Of a stretch of DNA of 64,000 nucleotides, positions 38,201 through 46,889 are shown in pieces. The stretch is from Janthinobacterium tructae (lineage in GTDB: Bacteria > Pseudomonadota > Gammaproteobacteria > Burkholderiales > Burkholderiaceae_D). A model generated the notes under the pieces. The model was not told the origin of the DNA, made no database searches, and saw only the letters and a list, made by a program, of their open reading frames with translations. The stretch spans positions 1,550,001 to 1,614,000 of the forward strand of contig NZ_CP041185.1 in the NCBI RefSeq assembly GCF_006517255.1. Reading direction: 5' to 3'. Position numbers and translations under genes: made by a program. Numbering within the stretch: the first letter of the stretch is position 1; every line of letters starts with the position of its first letter.

Positions 38201-39079
38201 AGTGTTTGACCAAGCGACCAAGGTTTGGTGCAGCATTGAGTGGTTGTAACTACCTGCTGGGACGTTATAAAGAATAGGTGTTACGCCTTTGGCTTCCCAC
38301 TCGAGTGTCGTCCGAAGTTCCTGTCCTGGTTCACAATCGCCCAACGCCCACGCCTGCGGTGTGACTTCACCTAGCAACCGATCAGCTGCCAATGCGTCCA
38401 TCATGTAGCGCAGAATTGGGTCATTGATGCTATAGCCCACGAAGCAAACGACGTAGTTCCGAAACAATTCGCTCACAAAGCGTGCCGCCCAGCGCTCAGT
38501 GAGATAAGCAGAGCCGAAATCACCACTAGTAACCACCAGACGATTCAGGACCGTTTCGTTCATCTTTTCGGGTAACAGCCCGTGCAAATAGACCACCCCA
38601 TTCCAGCGACTATTTTTTGGGACCGGCAGCATTGGTGCTGCGTAAGCTTCGAAGGCTTGGCCCGTGCGTCTGGCCGCCACATGAAAGACGCGATCGAAAT
38701 TAGTAGTAACCAACCGCAGCGCATCGTTGCGGCCACGCGCTAGGCGCAACAGTGCTACATGCGTGTCAGTGGCGCCCTTACGGCGGAGCTTCGGTTTTAG
38801 CGCCCGCGCCAATGCGGTGCGGACAGCCAGACGCTGTCCAGGCAAGCGACGCTCAAGTAGTTCGAGGGTAGCGTCGAAATGCCCAGCCTCGAACGCCGCG
38901 CACTCAATCTCCGAACACTCCGTGCCATTCAGACGGTATATCTCTTTTACCAATCCATTGAAGCCCGGCAGGCCAGCGGGATAGGAAATGCCAGCTCCGC
39001 AAAAAAAAACTACGCGACCCTCTTCGTGGGCTTGCAGCAACGCATCAGGTATGTCGGGGCCATGATTAATGAACTGCAC
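35249..39079 (-). CDS. Large SIR2-domain defence protein
   Basis: 1276 residues. The N-terminal 300 residues form a SIR2_2-type NADase fold: VVFFCGAGISYPAGLPGF (GAGIS at 28-32), VTTNFDRVFH (about 125), VVYLHGLL with the catalytic-type histidine (about 165), and a FVGYSINDPILRYMMD helix. The remaining about 950 residues are helical, without P-loop, and resemble the DUF4020-type C-terminal regions that follow SIR2 in some anti-phage proteins. Expected action: sense infection, then deplete NAD+ and stop growth. Single gene, flanked by repeat copies. SIR2 assignment is firm; the phage-sensor role is inferred. Confidence 0.82.
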   Translation of the reverse strand: MQFINHGPDIPDALLQAHEEGRVVFFCGAGISYPAGLPGFNGLVKEIYRLNGTECSEIECAAFEAGHFDATLELLERRLPGQRLAVRTALARALKPKLRRKGATDTHVALLRLARGRNDALRLVTTNFDRVFHVAARRTGQAFEAYAAPMLPVPKNSRWNGVVYLHGLLPEKMNETVLNRLVVTSGDFGSAYLTERWAARFVSELFRNYVVCFVGYSINDPILRYMMDALAADRLLGEVTPQAWALGDCEPGQELRTTLEWEAKGVTPILYNVPAGSYNHSMLHQTLVAWSNTHRDGVQGKEAIIVKHALARPQDSTLSDNFVGRMLWALSDKSGLPAKRFADLNPVPSLDWLLESFADERFGYADLARFGVPPLFEADAKLRFSLIRRPAPYDCAQPMLLASGGVTGSHWDDAMFHLARWLVRHLNDARLIIWIAERGGKLHDRWLFLIEQGLDRIAALEQEGKISELDEIRLYAPMSVPGALMRTLWRLMLSGRVKSQWRDPDLYRWKNRLKREGLTTTLRLELRELLAPKVTLKKPFRWADDDSSSAEPTQIWQLVDWELVLSSDNVHSALDDLTDETWVAALPLLIEDLQQLLRDALDLSRELGGADDRSDRSDWDLPSITPHWQNQGFHDWVSLIEMLRDAWNAVRVNDSVRAKRIALAWFELPYPSFKRLALFAASQDECIPPEQWVDWLLADGTWWLWSSNTRREVYRLFVLQGRKLKGAAQERLEAAILIGPQREGEEEDRGQDRWISTVSHSVWLHLAKLNMSGVALGALAAARLRELSETYPEWHLAANERDEFAHWMSGTGDPDYEDSRAVDIAPRKRRDIVEWLIKPASVRLPFDEDNWHDVCRTRFFPSLAALCDLARDGIWPKGRWRDALQTWAEEATVSRSWHFAAHLVQTMPDSVLQEIAHSVSWWIKSASKSSNLHEDIMLELCHRVLKLPLEVGTDSHITRNGVKTYDPVGSAFNHPIGHVTQTLINLWFKRNPNDDDLLPADIGPLFGTICDVGVDRFRHGRVLLASQLIAFFRVDRAWTDQFLLPLFNWNNLDDARPIWEGFLLSPRLYQPLMTAFKNQFLDAAKHYADLGERRQQYAVFLTFAALGPTDGYSIEDFRSAFGILPPSGLEKCAQALYQALDGAAEQREAYWKNRAQPFWLQIWPKSRDLATPRIAESLSRLVIAARGEFPAALATVKDWLIPIEYPNFTVSLLQRSGLCKRFPEEAMQLLNAVISDQQWVPQELDPCLTEIAQAAPQFVQRTNYRRLKDYLHRRGI

Positions 39080-39562
39080 TCAGACTCCTTGGTTGATACC
39101 AAATCCAGGACGCTCGGAAATGTCGCAGGTAAAACGTTAAGTTCACAAATTTCGTTAATTCATTGACGTTAATACGTCATAAATTTTAAGGAAATAATAA
39201 CATTATGATAGAGTGTCGGCAATATCATATGTAAACGTCCTAGGCATGCATACCTAATCGAAGGATACGGACAAATTCTCACCATTTTAGTTACGTGGAT
39301 CCTCCGGTAAGGAGGTGAATCGCCACCAGTTCACTAGACACTCACGAATCTCGCAAAATGCGGCTTTTCGTAAGGCCGGGAGCAACTTGTTGTTGAAGCG
39401 GTGGCGTACGCGCCGTCACTGCCCCTCCTATCCCTGGTCCGGGTGATCTTGCGTTAACGATCCGCGACGAACGCAGGGGCGATATTTTTTCACGTTGTCT
39501 TTTTGCTTACCTGCAGACTCATTTACCAGCGATACATTCAGAAGTGGTGTCGGGCACTTTGT
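39080..39562. other. Intergenic region with an isolated repeat end
   Basis: Contains one terminal repeat (TGAATCGCCACCAGTTCAC, 39317-39335) followed by unrelated sequence, and a CCTCCGGTAAGGAGG hairpin just before it. AT-rich left half probably holds the promoter of the SIR2 gene. No coding frame supported. Confidence 0.5.
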
Positions 39563-40336
39563 TTACTGGCAATGCGCTGGAGATATCTGAACGCCTTCAT
39601 ACTGTGCATAGTCGGGATACACGTTTGTTGCTAGTCTTACCTTGCAGTCTTCGTCGAACCACAGCAAATTATTATCGTACAGCGCATGTAAGTCTTTCCT
39701 AATCATGAAACCATCGCCTGCACTATTTTGTCCAGAACGCCAATTTCTTCCAGTTTTATGCGCTGCGTCCAAAACTTGTCTAATTTTGCAGCCACTTACA
39801 ATGCAACGGCCTTCACACGCAATAAAAACACTCTTACTAAATGCTTGTTGATCAGGCCGTACTTGGACTTCTGCGAACTTGGCAGCCCTAGTTTCTAATT
39901 GCTCTTTTTCAATATCACGAGAACGCGATTCTATTAATTCCAATATTTCTTCTTTTCCTTTATTGAAGCGCCGAAGTCGCCCATTGGGATCTGTTCCATG
40001 AAGCTTGCTAAATTCCGTAGCTGTGATCGGATTTTTCCTCAAATCGGCATACCAATCTACTTTTCGGTGAAACTCTCGGACTTCCTTTTTGCTTACTATG
40101 TCCTCAGTGCGAGTGACTCTCAGTACATCATTATCAGAAAATTTTCCTGCGGCAACCCCTCCGATTCCGTTTTCCCACATCAAAACTATTGCGCCAATAG
40201 CTGGTTGAGCAAGTTTTTCAAGGTCGTCTTCGTCCCTACTAAGTACAGCAATCCCACGCTCCAACCATCTATTATGCAGACTTTCGCCGGGATTTGTCAC
40301 CTGATCAGTATTAATGGTGTAGGTATCTGGTAGCAA
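39563..40336 (-). CDS. HNH_2 family endonuclease (second copy in the island)
   Basis: 257 residues. C-terminal module: FIACEGRCIVSGCKIRQVLD, AAHKTGRNW, and GFMIRKDLHALYDNNLLWFD. N-terminal 120 residues (VLMWENGIGGVAAGKFSDND, VRVTRTEDIV) look like a PUA/EVE-style beta barrel, the kind that reads modified bases, but this is only suggestive. Single gene; low similarity to the 33786 protein outside the HNH core. Confidence 0.78.
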   Translation of the reverse strand: MLPDTYTINTDQVTNPGESLHNRWLERGIAVLSRDEDDLEKLAQPAIGAIVLMWENGIGGVAAGKFSDNDVLRVTRTEDIVSKKEVREFHRKVDWYADLRKNPITATEFSKLHGTDPNGRLRRFNKGKEEILELIESRSRDIEKEQLETRAAKFAEVQVRPDQQAFSKSVFIACEGRCIVSGCKIRQVLDAAHKTGRNWRSGQNSAGDGFMIRKDLHALYDNNLLWFDEDCKVRLATNVYPDYAQYEGVQISPAHCQ

Positions 40337-40565
40337 TTAAATTTCCTCTCAAGATTTTATTGAAATAAGTAAATCAAAGATAAAAATACGATTCTACTAT
40401 GTTTTTTTGAGATTTATTAATTTTCGATATTGAAAAATTCCGATAGTTGATATCGTTCTTTTGGGTTATTCTGAGTGAAAAAATGAAATGATCTGCTGGT
40501 TGTGTAGTTATTTAGTTTCGTGCGATCATATTCCTCGTCTTAGCATGGCCCTGTTCCGTGCCTTC

Positions 40566-40707
40566 CCATAGCAAAACGCCTTGTGACGTTAATCTTAGGA
40601 TTCGCGGGGCGCGGCGCAATCGATTCGAATCGTCTTTCGTATTATTTCCGTTCTACAATGATGCATTTAAGTTAAAGTGTTGCGTTGATCGAGTGAGTCC
40701 GCAGCCG
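40566..40707 (+). repeat. 143-bp repeat, second copy
   Basis: Matches 20562-20704 over its length (GCAAAACGCCTTGTGACG, then CGCGGGGCGC, ATGATGCATTTAAGTTAAAG, GAGTCCGCAGCCG). Here it lies upstream of a transposase remnant, so the repeat may be an IS end. Confidence 0.6.
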
Positions 40708-40837
40708 TTAACCGCCCAAGAGCATAACAAGTTGCCAATCGAAAAACTCACACATTGTCACATGCTTGTACGAAAGTCCGCTTGGGGGGAAAGCCATCTG
40801 TCAGAATCAAGTCGCTGCAGCCATCAACTCTGGTGGC

Positions 40838-41033
40838 GATAGCCAGGCCGATCTGGAGACGACCTTGTTCAACTATTTAAAGCTTTACAACCACCACATT
40901 CCACAACGGGTCATCGGTGCAAAAAACACCCATCCAGGCGCTCAAAGAATGGCAGCAAAAGAAGCCGGACCTATTGGTAAAGCGCGTTTATGATCAAATG
41001 GGACTGGACAGCCAAGTTCAAAATATCGACAGC
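40838..41033 (+). pseudogene. Frameshifted IS481-type transposase remnant
   Basis: DLETTLFNYLKLYNHHIPQR in one frame continues as KTPIQALKEWQQKKPDLLVK and RVYDQMGLDS in another. The shift falls in an A6 run near 40920, one base too long. The phrase is the C-terminus of IS481/IS3-like transposases. Only the last about 65 codons remain. Confidence 0.7.
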
Positions 41034-41217
41034 GAAGCTTGGCTTTGCCATGTGCTGGTGCACATCTCAGAGCACCCGGTCAACCAGATCGACGTCATCT
41101 AACAATACGACGACGAGCTCACGATGGTTCAGGCAGGAGACTTACGATGTAGCCAACTTAAGCTGGTGACATAATGAACATAGCTCAGCAACTAACAATG
41201 TAAGGTATGGAAATTCA

Positions 41218-42057
41218 ATGACAAATACTGGCTTTATAGAAATACATATTTCTTCTTGGGAGGAGTTTCGTAAAATCGTGACTGGCGAGGACTACCAAAG
41301 TTGGGCGTTTAGAGGGCAAGCGGACAAAAATTGGCCGCTTTTTAGCTCACTGTCTCGATACCTTACCGCCCACCTTGTGCATAGAGACGCTTGGCCGCAA
41401 CAGGAGGCTCGCATACTTCGAATTTTTAAACGGAAGGCACATCTCCTACTTCAAAATATCCCTGCTGCAGACGACTCTTTCGAGTGGTTATCAATCATGC
41501 AGCATCACGGGGCGCCAACTAGACTGTTGGATTTTTCTTGGTCCCCTTTTGTCGCGGCCTTTTTTGCACTTGAGCAGGCAACCAAAGACGCAGCGGTGTG
41601 GGCAGCTTTCCCTCCTGCCCTAAACTTGGAGGGAAATCGGACTGTTCGGCCCAGTCAAACAACAAGAACCGATGAAATCGGGCCATGGCTAAAGGGTGCA
41701 TACGAGGAACACTTTCTTCCTAATACGAAATCCGTAGCTGTTATTGGGGAACCTCACAACATGAACCAGCGACTGATTGCTCAGGGAGGAACCTTCATAA
41801 TGCCGGGGATGCTTGATAAACCGGTCGAGGAAATAGCTCCCCTTGGTAGTATTGTTAAATTTGTGCTCGATACAGGGAAGATGAGAAGAGAGGCGATGCA
41901 AGATCTCTATCGTATGAATATCAATAACGCCACGTTGTTTCCTGGTCTTGACGGGCTTGCAAGATCATTAGCTTTTGAACTGGAAAATCACTGGGCATTT
42001 GACCCTATAACGATGATCGACCGTAAAGGTTACGAAAACGACTCTTGCAACCAATAG
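41218..42057 (+). CDS. FRG-domain protein
   Basis: 279 residues. The FRG motif set is complete: SWAFRGQADKNWPLFSSLSR near 30, WLSIMQHHGAPTRLLDFSWS near 96 with PFVAAFFALEQA, and NATLFPGLDGLARSL near 240. FRG domains are frequent in defence islands and are thought to be nucleotide-modifying or nuclease-like effectors; the reaction is unsettled. No partner gene on the same strand. An IS6 element follows 11 bp after the stop. Confidence 0.85.
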   Translation: MTNTGFIEIHISSWEEFRKIVTGEDYQSWAFRGQADKNWPLFSSLSRYLTAHLVHRDAWPQQEARILRIFKRKAHLLLQNIPAADDSFEWLSIMQHHGAPTRLLDFSWSPFVAAFFALEQATKDAAVWAAFPPALNLEGNRTVRPSQTTRTDEIGPWLKGAYEEHFLPNTKSVAVIGEPHNMNQRLIAQGGTFIMPGMLDKPVEEIAPLGSIVKFVLDTGKMRREAMQDLYRMNINNATLFPGLDGLARSLAFELENHWAFDPITMIDRKGYENDSCNQ

Positions 42058-42138
42058 ATGATTCGGCAGGTTCTGTCGCATTGACGACGAAGTAGCTACC
42101 TCGGGTAAGCTGCGGAATCGAAACTTTGGCGACACGAC

Positions 42139-42408
42139 ATGCCCAACTTCCAAGGAGTGCGTTTCCCGATCAAAGTCATCTTGGCCTGTATCCGCTGGTA
42201 TGCGGCTTATCCGCTGAGCTACTCGCACATCGAGGAAATGATGGGAGAGCGCGGAGTTTCGGTCGACCATTCGTCGATGAATCGATGGGCGATCCGTGTC
42301 CTGCGGCTCATCGAGAAGATGGCTCGCAAGCATAAGCTCCCGGTCAGCCGCAACTGGCGGATGGGCGAGACGTACATCAAGGTCAAGGGTGCCTGGACAT
42401 ATCTACAT
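42139..42408 (+). pseudogene. IS6 transposase, N-terminal fragment
   Basis: 90 codons: MPNFQGVRFPIKVILACIRW, EEMMGERGVSVDHSSMNRWA, MGETYIKVKGAWTYLH. Matches the start of IS6/IS26 transposases up to the first catalytic Asp region and stops exactly at the repeat's TGAATC. Confidence 0.85.
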
Positions 42409-42700
42409 TGAATCTCCACCAGTAGCTTAGACTCTCTTGATCTATGGTTCTTGAAAGATAAAAGACCCATGGACTGTGTTGGACATGCGCGGTCCTGCCA
42501 AGCACCTGGTGTACGATTTCGCAACTGCCTGATACAACGACGAAATCGGGTCGGGCCTATCTATCCCCTGCCCTGCAGAGACTCCTGCCGTGCTCTAGCA
42601 AAAGCAGGCCTTCCCTAGCAATAACTGCCGGCGAAAGCTGGCATAGCTGAACGGGGCAACAGCAGAGCGCCTGCTTCTTAACGCAGTAAGGGCATAGTTA
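42409..42700 (+). repeat. TGAATCGCCAC repeat element, left part, inside the IS6 element
   Basis: Begins TGAATCTCCACCAGTAGC, one base different from the usual end, and carries TGATCTATGG...CCATGGAC, CGATTTCGCAACTG...ACGACGAAATCGGG and CCCTGCCCTGCAGAGAC. The second inverted pair has matching changes in both arms (GATTTCG / CGAAATC), keeping the hairpin. Right end missing. Plus orientation. Confidence 0.75.
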
Positions 42701-42705
42701 CGTGT

Positions 42706-42816
42706 GTCGAACTCATGCACATGATCCGCAAGGGCCAGTTCGCAATGGCTCGCACAGTGATGACGTCGTTCGCCGACCAATTTTATACGCTGGCAGGACA
42801 GGTTTGTCCAATTTGA
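42706..42816 (+). pseudogene. IS6 transposase, C-terminal fragment
   Basis: VELMHMIRKGQFAMARTVMT then SFADQFYTLAG and a stop; this is the standard C-terminus of IS6 transposases and precedes the element's right inverted repeat. Confidence 0.75.
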
Positions 42817-43030
42817 GGGGAGAAGTGCCGTGCTGGGATAACTTCGACCTTTGATCAACAACGCGACAGAAACTAGATTTTTTCTTCCCCCTACTTTACA
42901 AAAATTCCCCACCGCCCGTAAGTTGACAGTACCCCGACAATGTGCCGAGGCGGGCGCAGTGCCGCCCCGAGCAGCAGGAGCATCCAATCATGCGCAAGCT
43001 CGGCATGAGCCCAAATGAAAAAAGCGAGAC

Positions 43031-43119
43031 GTGTAGGCATCTACACCATTGACACTCAATGCCGAGCAAGGTATTATTCAAAACATGAGTTCGTGTAGAT
43101 ATCTATACGAACTCATGTT
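43031..43119 (+). promoter_or_regulatory. Strong promoter flanked by two matching palindromes
   Basis: TTGACA (43049-43054), 17 bp spacer, TATTAT (43072-43077): near-consensus sigma70. Just upstream is the palindrome GTGTAGGCATCTACAC (43031-43046); just downstream, inside a 38-bp near-perfect palindrome at 43082-43119, is GTGTAGATATCTATAC (43093-43108). The two 16-mers are centred 62 bp apart, about six helical turns, on either side of the promoter, the usual layout for a looping dimeric repressor. The downstream arm would also form a stem at the very 5' end of the transcript. Confidence 0.75.
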
Positions 43120-43122
43120 GCC

Positions 43123-43146
43123 AACCTTAAGTTAGAGCTTAAGGTT
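43123..43146 (+). promoter_or_regulatory. Leader hairpin before the small membrane-protein gene
   Basis: AACCTTAAG and CTTAAGGTT form a 9-bp stem with a 6-base loop. It lies in the predicted 150-base leader of the transcript; no run of T follows, so it is not a standard terminator. Confidence 0.5.
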
Positions 43147-43236
43147 CAGAAGTGTCCCTCGACAAAAGGAAACCATGTCATCTTACACCATCTTTTCTCA
43201 TTATATCACCCTGCGTATTGCTTCCTTGGAGGTGGT

Positions 43237-43395
43237 ATGAACACGACAACCCTGAGTTCCCTCCTCAGCTCATGGGGTGACTTCATCAAGATTGTTGACG
43301 CCCATCCATTGGGTGGGATTATCTGCATGTTGATGCTTTGCGTAATTTCACTGGGCCGCTACCTTAAAGTAGCAAGTCGTCGACGTAGTCGCTAA
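43237..43395 (+). CDS. Small membrane protein (52 aa) heading an HsdS/HsdM operon
   Basis: MNTTTLSSLLSSWGDFIKIV, then a transmembrane helix (GGIICMLMLCVISLG, about 26-40) and a basic tail (RYLKVASRRRSR). TTGGAGG precedes the ATG at good distance. The size, single helix and basic end are those of small membrane-active peptides, including toxins, but nothing in sequence proves this. It is expressed from the palindrome-flanked promoter and followed after 52 bp by the HsdS-like gene. Confidence 0.6.
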   Translation: MNTTTLSSLLSSWGDFIKIVDAHPLGGIICMLMLCVISLGRYLKVASRRRSR

Positions 43396-43447
43396 CTCAA
43401 GTTGCCACGCTGCACATAAAAGCAGCGTGGCATGAAAAACAAATTCG

Positions 43448-44047
43448 ATGAAAAATAAATTAGAACCATTAAGCTCTGTAGCGGACCTTCATACAGTTCA
43501 GGTTTTTCGCGATAGCTCGCCGGAAATCGACATTGAAGGTAACGCGTATTCAATTTCCATTCGAGATATTGTCGGTCCTTGGCCGCTCTTTGTAAACGAG
43601 CTAACCAAAATTTTACTCACACCAGAGCAAAAGCAGCATTGTATTAAAAACGAAGATATTCTTATGCCTGGTCGTGGCGATCGCTATCCAGCTAGAATCA
43701 TACAAGAGAATGAAAAGAATATAATTCCGGTTGGCCACATCACTGTTATTAGATCTACGGAACGTATAAATCCGAATTATCTAGCGTGGTATCTGAATCG
43801 AAATGAAACTCAGCAAGAGTTAGCAAAACTTTTGACTGGAACCAACATAAAATCACTAAATAAAAGCAAGCTAATGTCCATACCTATATATATGCCGGAA
43901 CGACATGTGCAAGAATCCATATCTGAAATACAAAAACTATACTTCCAAAAAATTATCCTTCAGAAAAAACTGGCTATATTAGACGAAATTGAAGTCAAGG
44001 CCGTGTGTGAGAATATTTTCTCCAAAAAAGAGGATCTCCATGGATAG
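43448..44047 (+). CDS. Half-size type I restriction specificity-like protein
   Basis: 199 residues, AT-rich. It has one target-recognition domain (VFRDSSPEIDIEGNAYSISI, then IKNEDILMPGRGDRYPARII, GHITVIRSTERINPNYLAWY, LTGTNIKSLNKSKLMSIPIY) and one conserved helix at the C-terminus. Normal HsdS has two such units; single-unit proteins can dimerise. It overlaps hsdM by 8 bp. The role should be to guide the HsdM-like methylase. Confidence 0.78.
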   Translation: MKNKLEPLSSVADLHTVQVFRDSSPEIDIEGNAYSISIRDIVGPWPLFVNELTKILLTPEQKQHCIKNEDILMPGRGDRYPARIIQENEKNIIPVGHITVIRSTERINPNYLAWYLNRNETQQELAKLLTGTNIKSLNKSKLMSIPIYMPERHVQESISEIQKLYFQKIILQKKLAILDEIEVKAVCENIFSKKEDLHG

Positions 44048-45521
44048 AAATAAAAATATCGGGGATGCAATAATTACTGCTAGCGATTCCTTAGATTCAC
44101 TAATCCCCAGCAGTGAACATAAATATTACATATTGCCGATAATTTTTTTGCGACTTCTTTATGACTATATAGAGATTTTAAAAAATAGCGAAATGTCAAA
44201 AGATAACTATGAAACAGTAATCGACAAAGAAAAAATCAAAGATGTTCAGTCCAGAATATTTGCCTTCTTTAATGACAATAAAAAAGAAACACTATATGGA
44301 ATTTTAGATGCAGTTGAAAACTGCTTTCCTGATAAGTTATCTTCAGTATTTTCTACTTTTAAATTTTCAACTAATCGTCTTGGCTCGAAAGAGCAGCAAA
44401 GTCTTGCGCTGGAAAATATAGTTAAAACGTTCGCACTTCCACCATTTAGCTTCAGCTCTTTTTTTGAATCAAAGAAGTCGCTAGGGGAGATATTTAAGAG
44501 CTCGATAGCATTATTAGCATTGCATTCAAAGGGAGATGTTGAATACATTACTCCACCTGAAATATCGATTTTGATTTCAAAAATTGTTTCACATAGCAAA
44601 GAACTGAAAAAAAACAGAAAATATTATGACCCTGCTTGTGGATCCGGCTCCCTGCTTTCGACTTGCGCAACAATGGAAAAAGAGCGCGGTAATGAAGTCG
44701 AAATATTTGGCCAAGAAAAAAATGGTGCCGCTTGGGCAATCGCTAAGTTAAATTTATTCTTGAGCGAAGCAGATAAAGTAACCGTCACTCTAAGTGACTC
44801 ATTGCGCTCCCCGCCAGTTGACAATCATGGAAATTTAAGAAAATTCGATGTATCCGTGTCAAATCCACCATGGAATATGAAAAAATGGGGCGATGACATC
44901 TTAGACACGGACCCCTTCCAACGGTTTATTCTTGGAGCGCCAAAATCAAGTGCTGATTACGCTTTTATACTGCACATGCTGGCGATGTTAAATCCGCGAG
45001 GCGTTATGGCAACAGTAAGTCCGAACGGCTTACTATTTAGATCAGGAGGTGACGGTTTAATTAGAAGAAATCTGGTCGAGCATAACCTCATCGAGGCCAT
45101 TATTACACTTCCTCAAAAGCTTTTTTACAATACAACGATTCCTGCAAACATCTTATTATTCAAAAAAGACAGAAAGGAAAGCGATATTTTTTTCATCAAT
45201 TGGAATGAATCTGAATTTTTCTCCAAAGGAGTTAGCAGGCTGTCGCCTGCAGCAATCGATAAAATATCAGATTTATATATCCATAAAATTGAACTTGACG
45301 GCATTTCGCGTTTGGTTAGCATCGCCGAAATTCGTGGAAATGAGTACAACTTATCATCAAATAGATATATACAAAACGAAAGTACGAGGCAAGTGGTTGA
45401 CTTAATTTCTTTGCGCAAAGAAAAACATGGGATTGAGCTCGCCCTTGAGGAAATATCCAAGAGACTAAATCAGGCGATTATCGATAGCGATGAAAGGAAC
45501 AAATATCTTAACTTTGAGTGA
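44040..45521 (+). CDS. HsdM-like N6-adenine DNA methyltransferase without HsdR partner
   Basis: 493 residues from ATG 44040, AT-rich. N-terminal HsdM helices (IITASDSLDSLIPSSEHKYY), then motif I YYDPACGSGSLL (about 195-206) and motif IV SNPPWNMKKWG (about 276; NPPW in place of NPPF). Further AdoMet-MTase motifs VATVSPNGLLFRSGG and LIEAIITLPQKLFYNTTIPA are intact. Methylates adenine at the site chosen by the HsdS-like subunit. No hsdR is present nearby; an IS follows 9 bp downstream and may have removed it. Confidence 0.85.
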   Translation: MDRNKNIGDAIITASDSLDSLIPSSEHKYYILPIIFLRLLYDYIEILKNSEMSKDNYETVIDKEKIKDVQSRIFAFFNDNKKETLYGILDAVENCFPDKLSSVFSTFKFSTNRLGSKEQQSLALENIVKTFALPPFSFSSFFESKKSLGEIFKSSIALLALHSKGDVEYITPPEISILISKIVSHSKELKKNRKYYDPACGSGSLLSTCATMEKERGNEVEIFGQEKNGAAWAIAKLNLFLSEADKVTVTLSDSLRSPPVDNHGNLRKFDVSVSNPPWNMKKWGDDILDTDPFQRFILGAPKSSADYAFILHMLAMLNPRGVMATVSPNGLLFRSGGDGLIRRNLVEHNLIEAIITLPQKLFYNTTIPANILLFKKDRKESDIFFINWNESEFFSKGVSRLSPAAIDKISDLYIHKIELDGISRLVSIAEIRGNEYNLSSNRYIQNESTRQVVDLISLRKEKHGIELALEEISKRLNQAIIDSDERNKYLNFE

Positions 45522-45531
45522 AATGCGGTGA

Positions 45532-46721
<1,190 letters not shown>

Positions 46722-46889
46722 TCAGATGGTGGATTTTCCACCTATTGAGGTGTCCGGGCAAATTAAACCACTACAGAAAGATTACATACGCGGACAGCCC
46801 CCTAGTTTCTATCCTATCTGACTTGGCCCAGCACCAGTCATCAGTCACATACGATGCGCCCAGATCTTCCACTTATAGCTCACCGATAT

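Larger units (their letters stand above)
42069..42874 (+). mobile_element. IS6-family element with its middle replaced by the repeat element
   Basis: Ends GGTTCTGTCGCATT (42069-42082) and ACGCGACAGAAAC (reverse at 42861-42874) are the IS6 inverted repeats. The transposase gene is split into N- and C-terminal parts with a copy of the TGAATCGCCAC repeat between them and about 110 codons lost. Confidence 0.75.
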
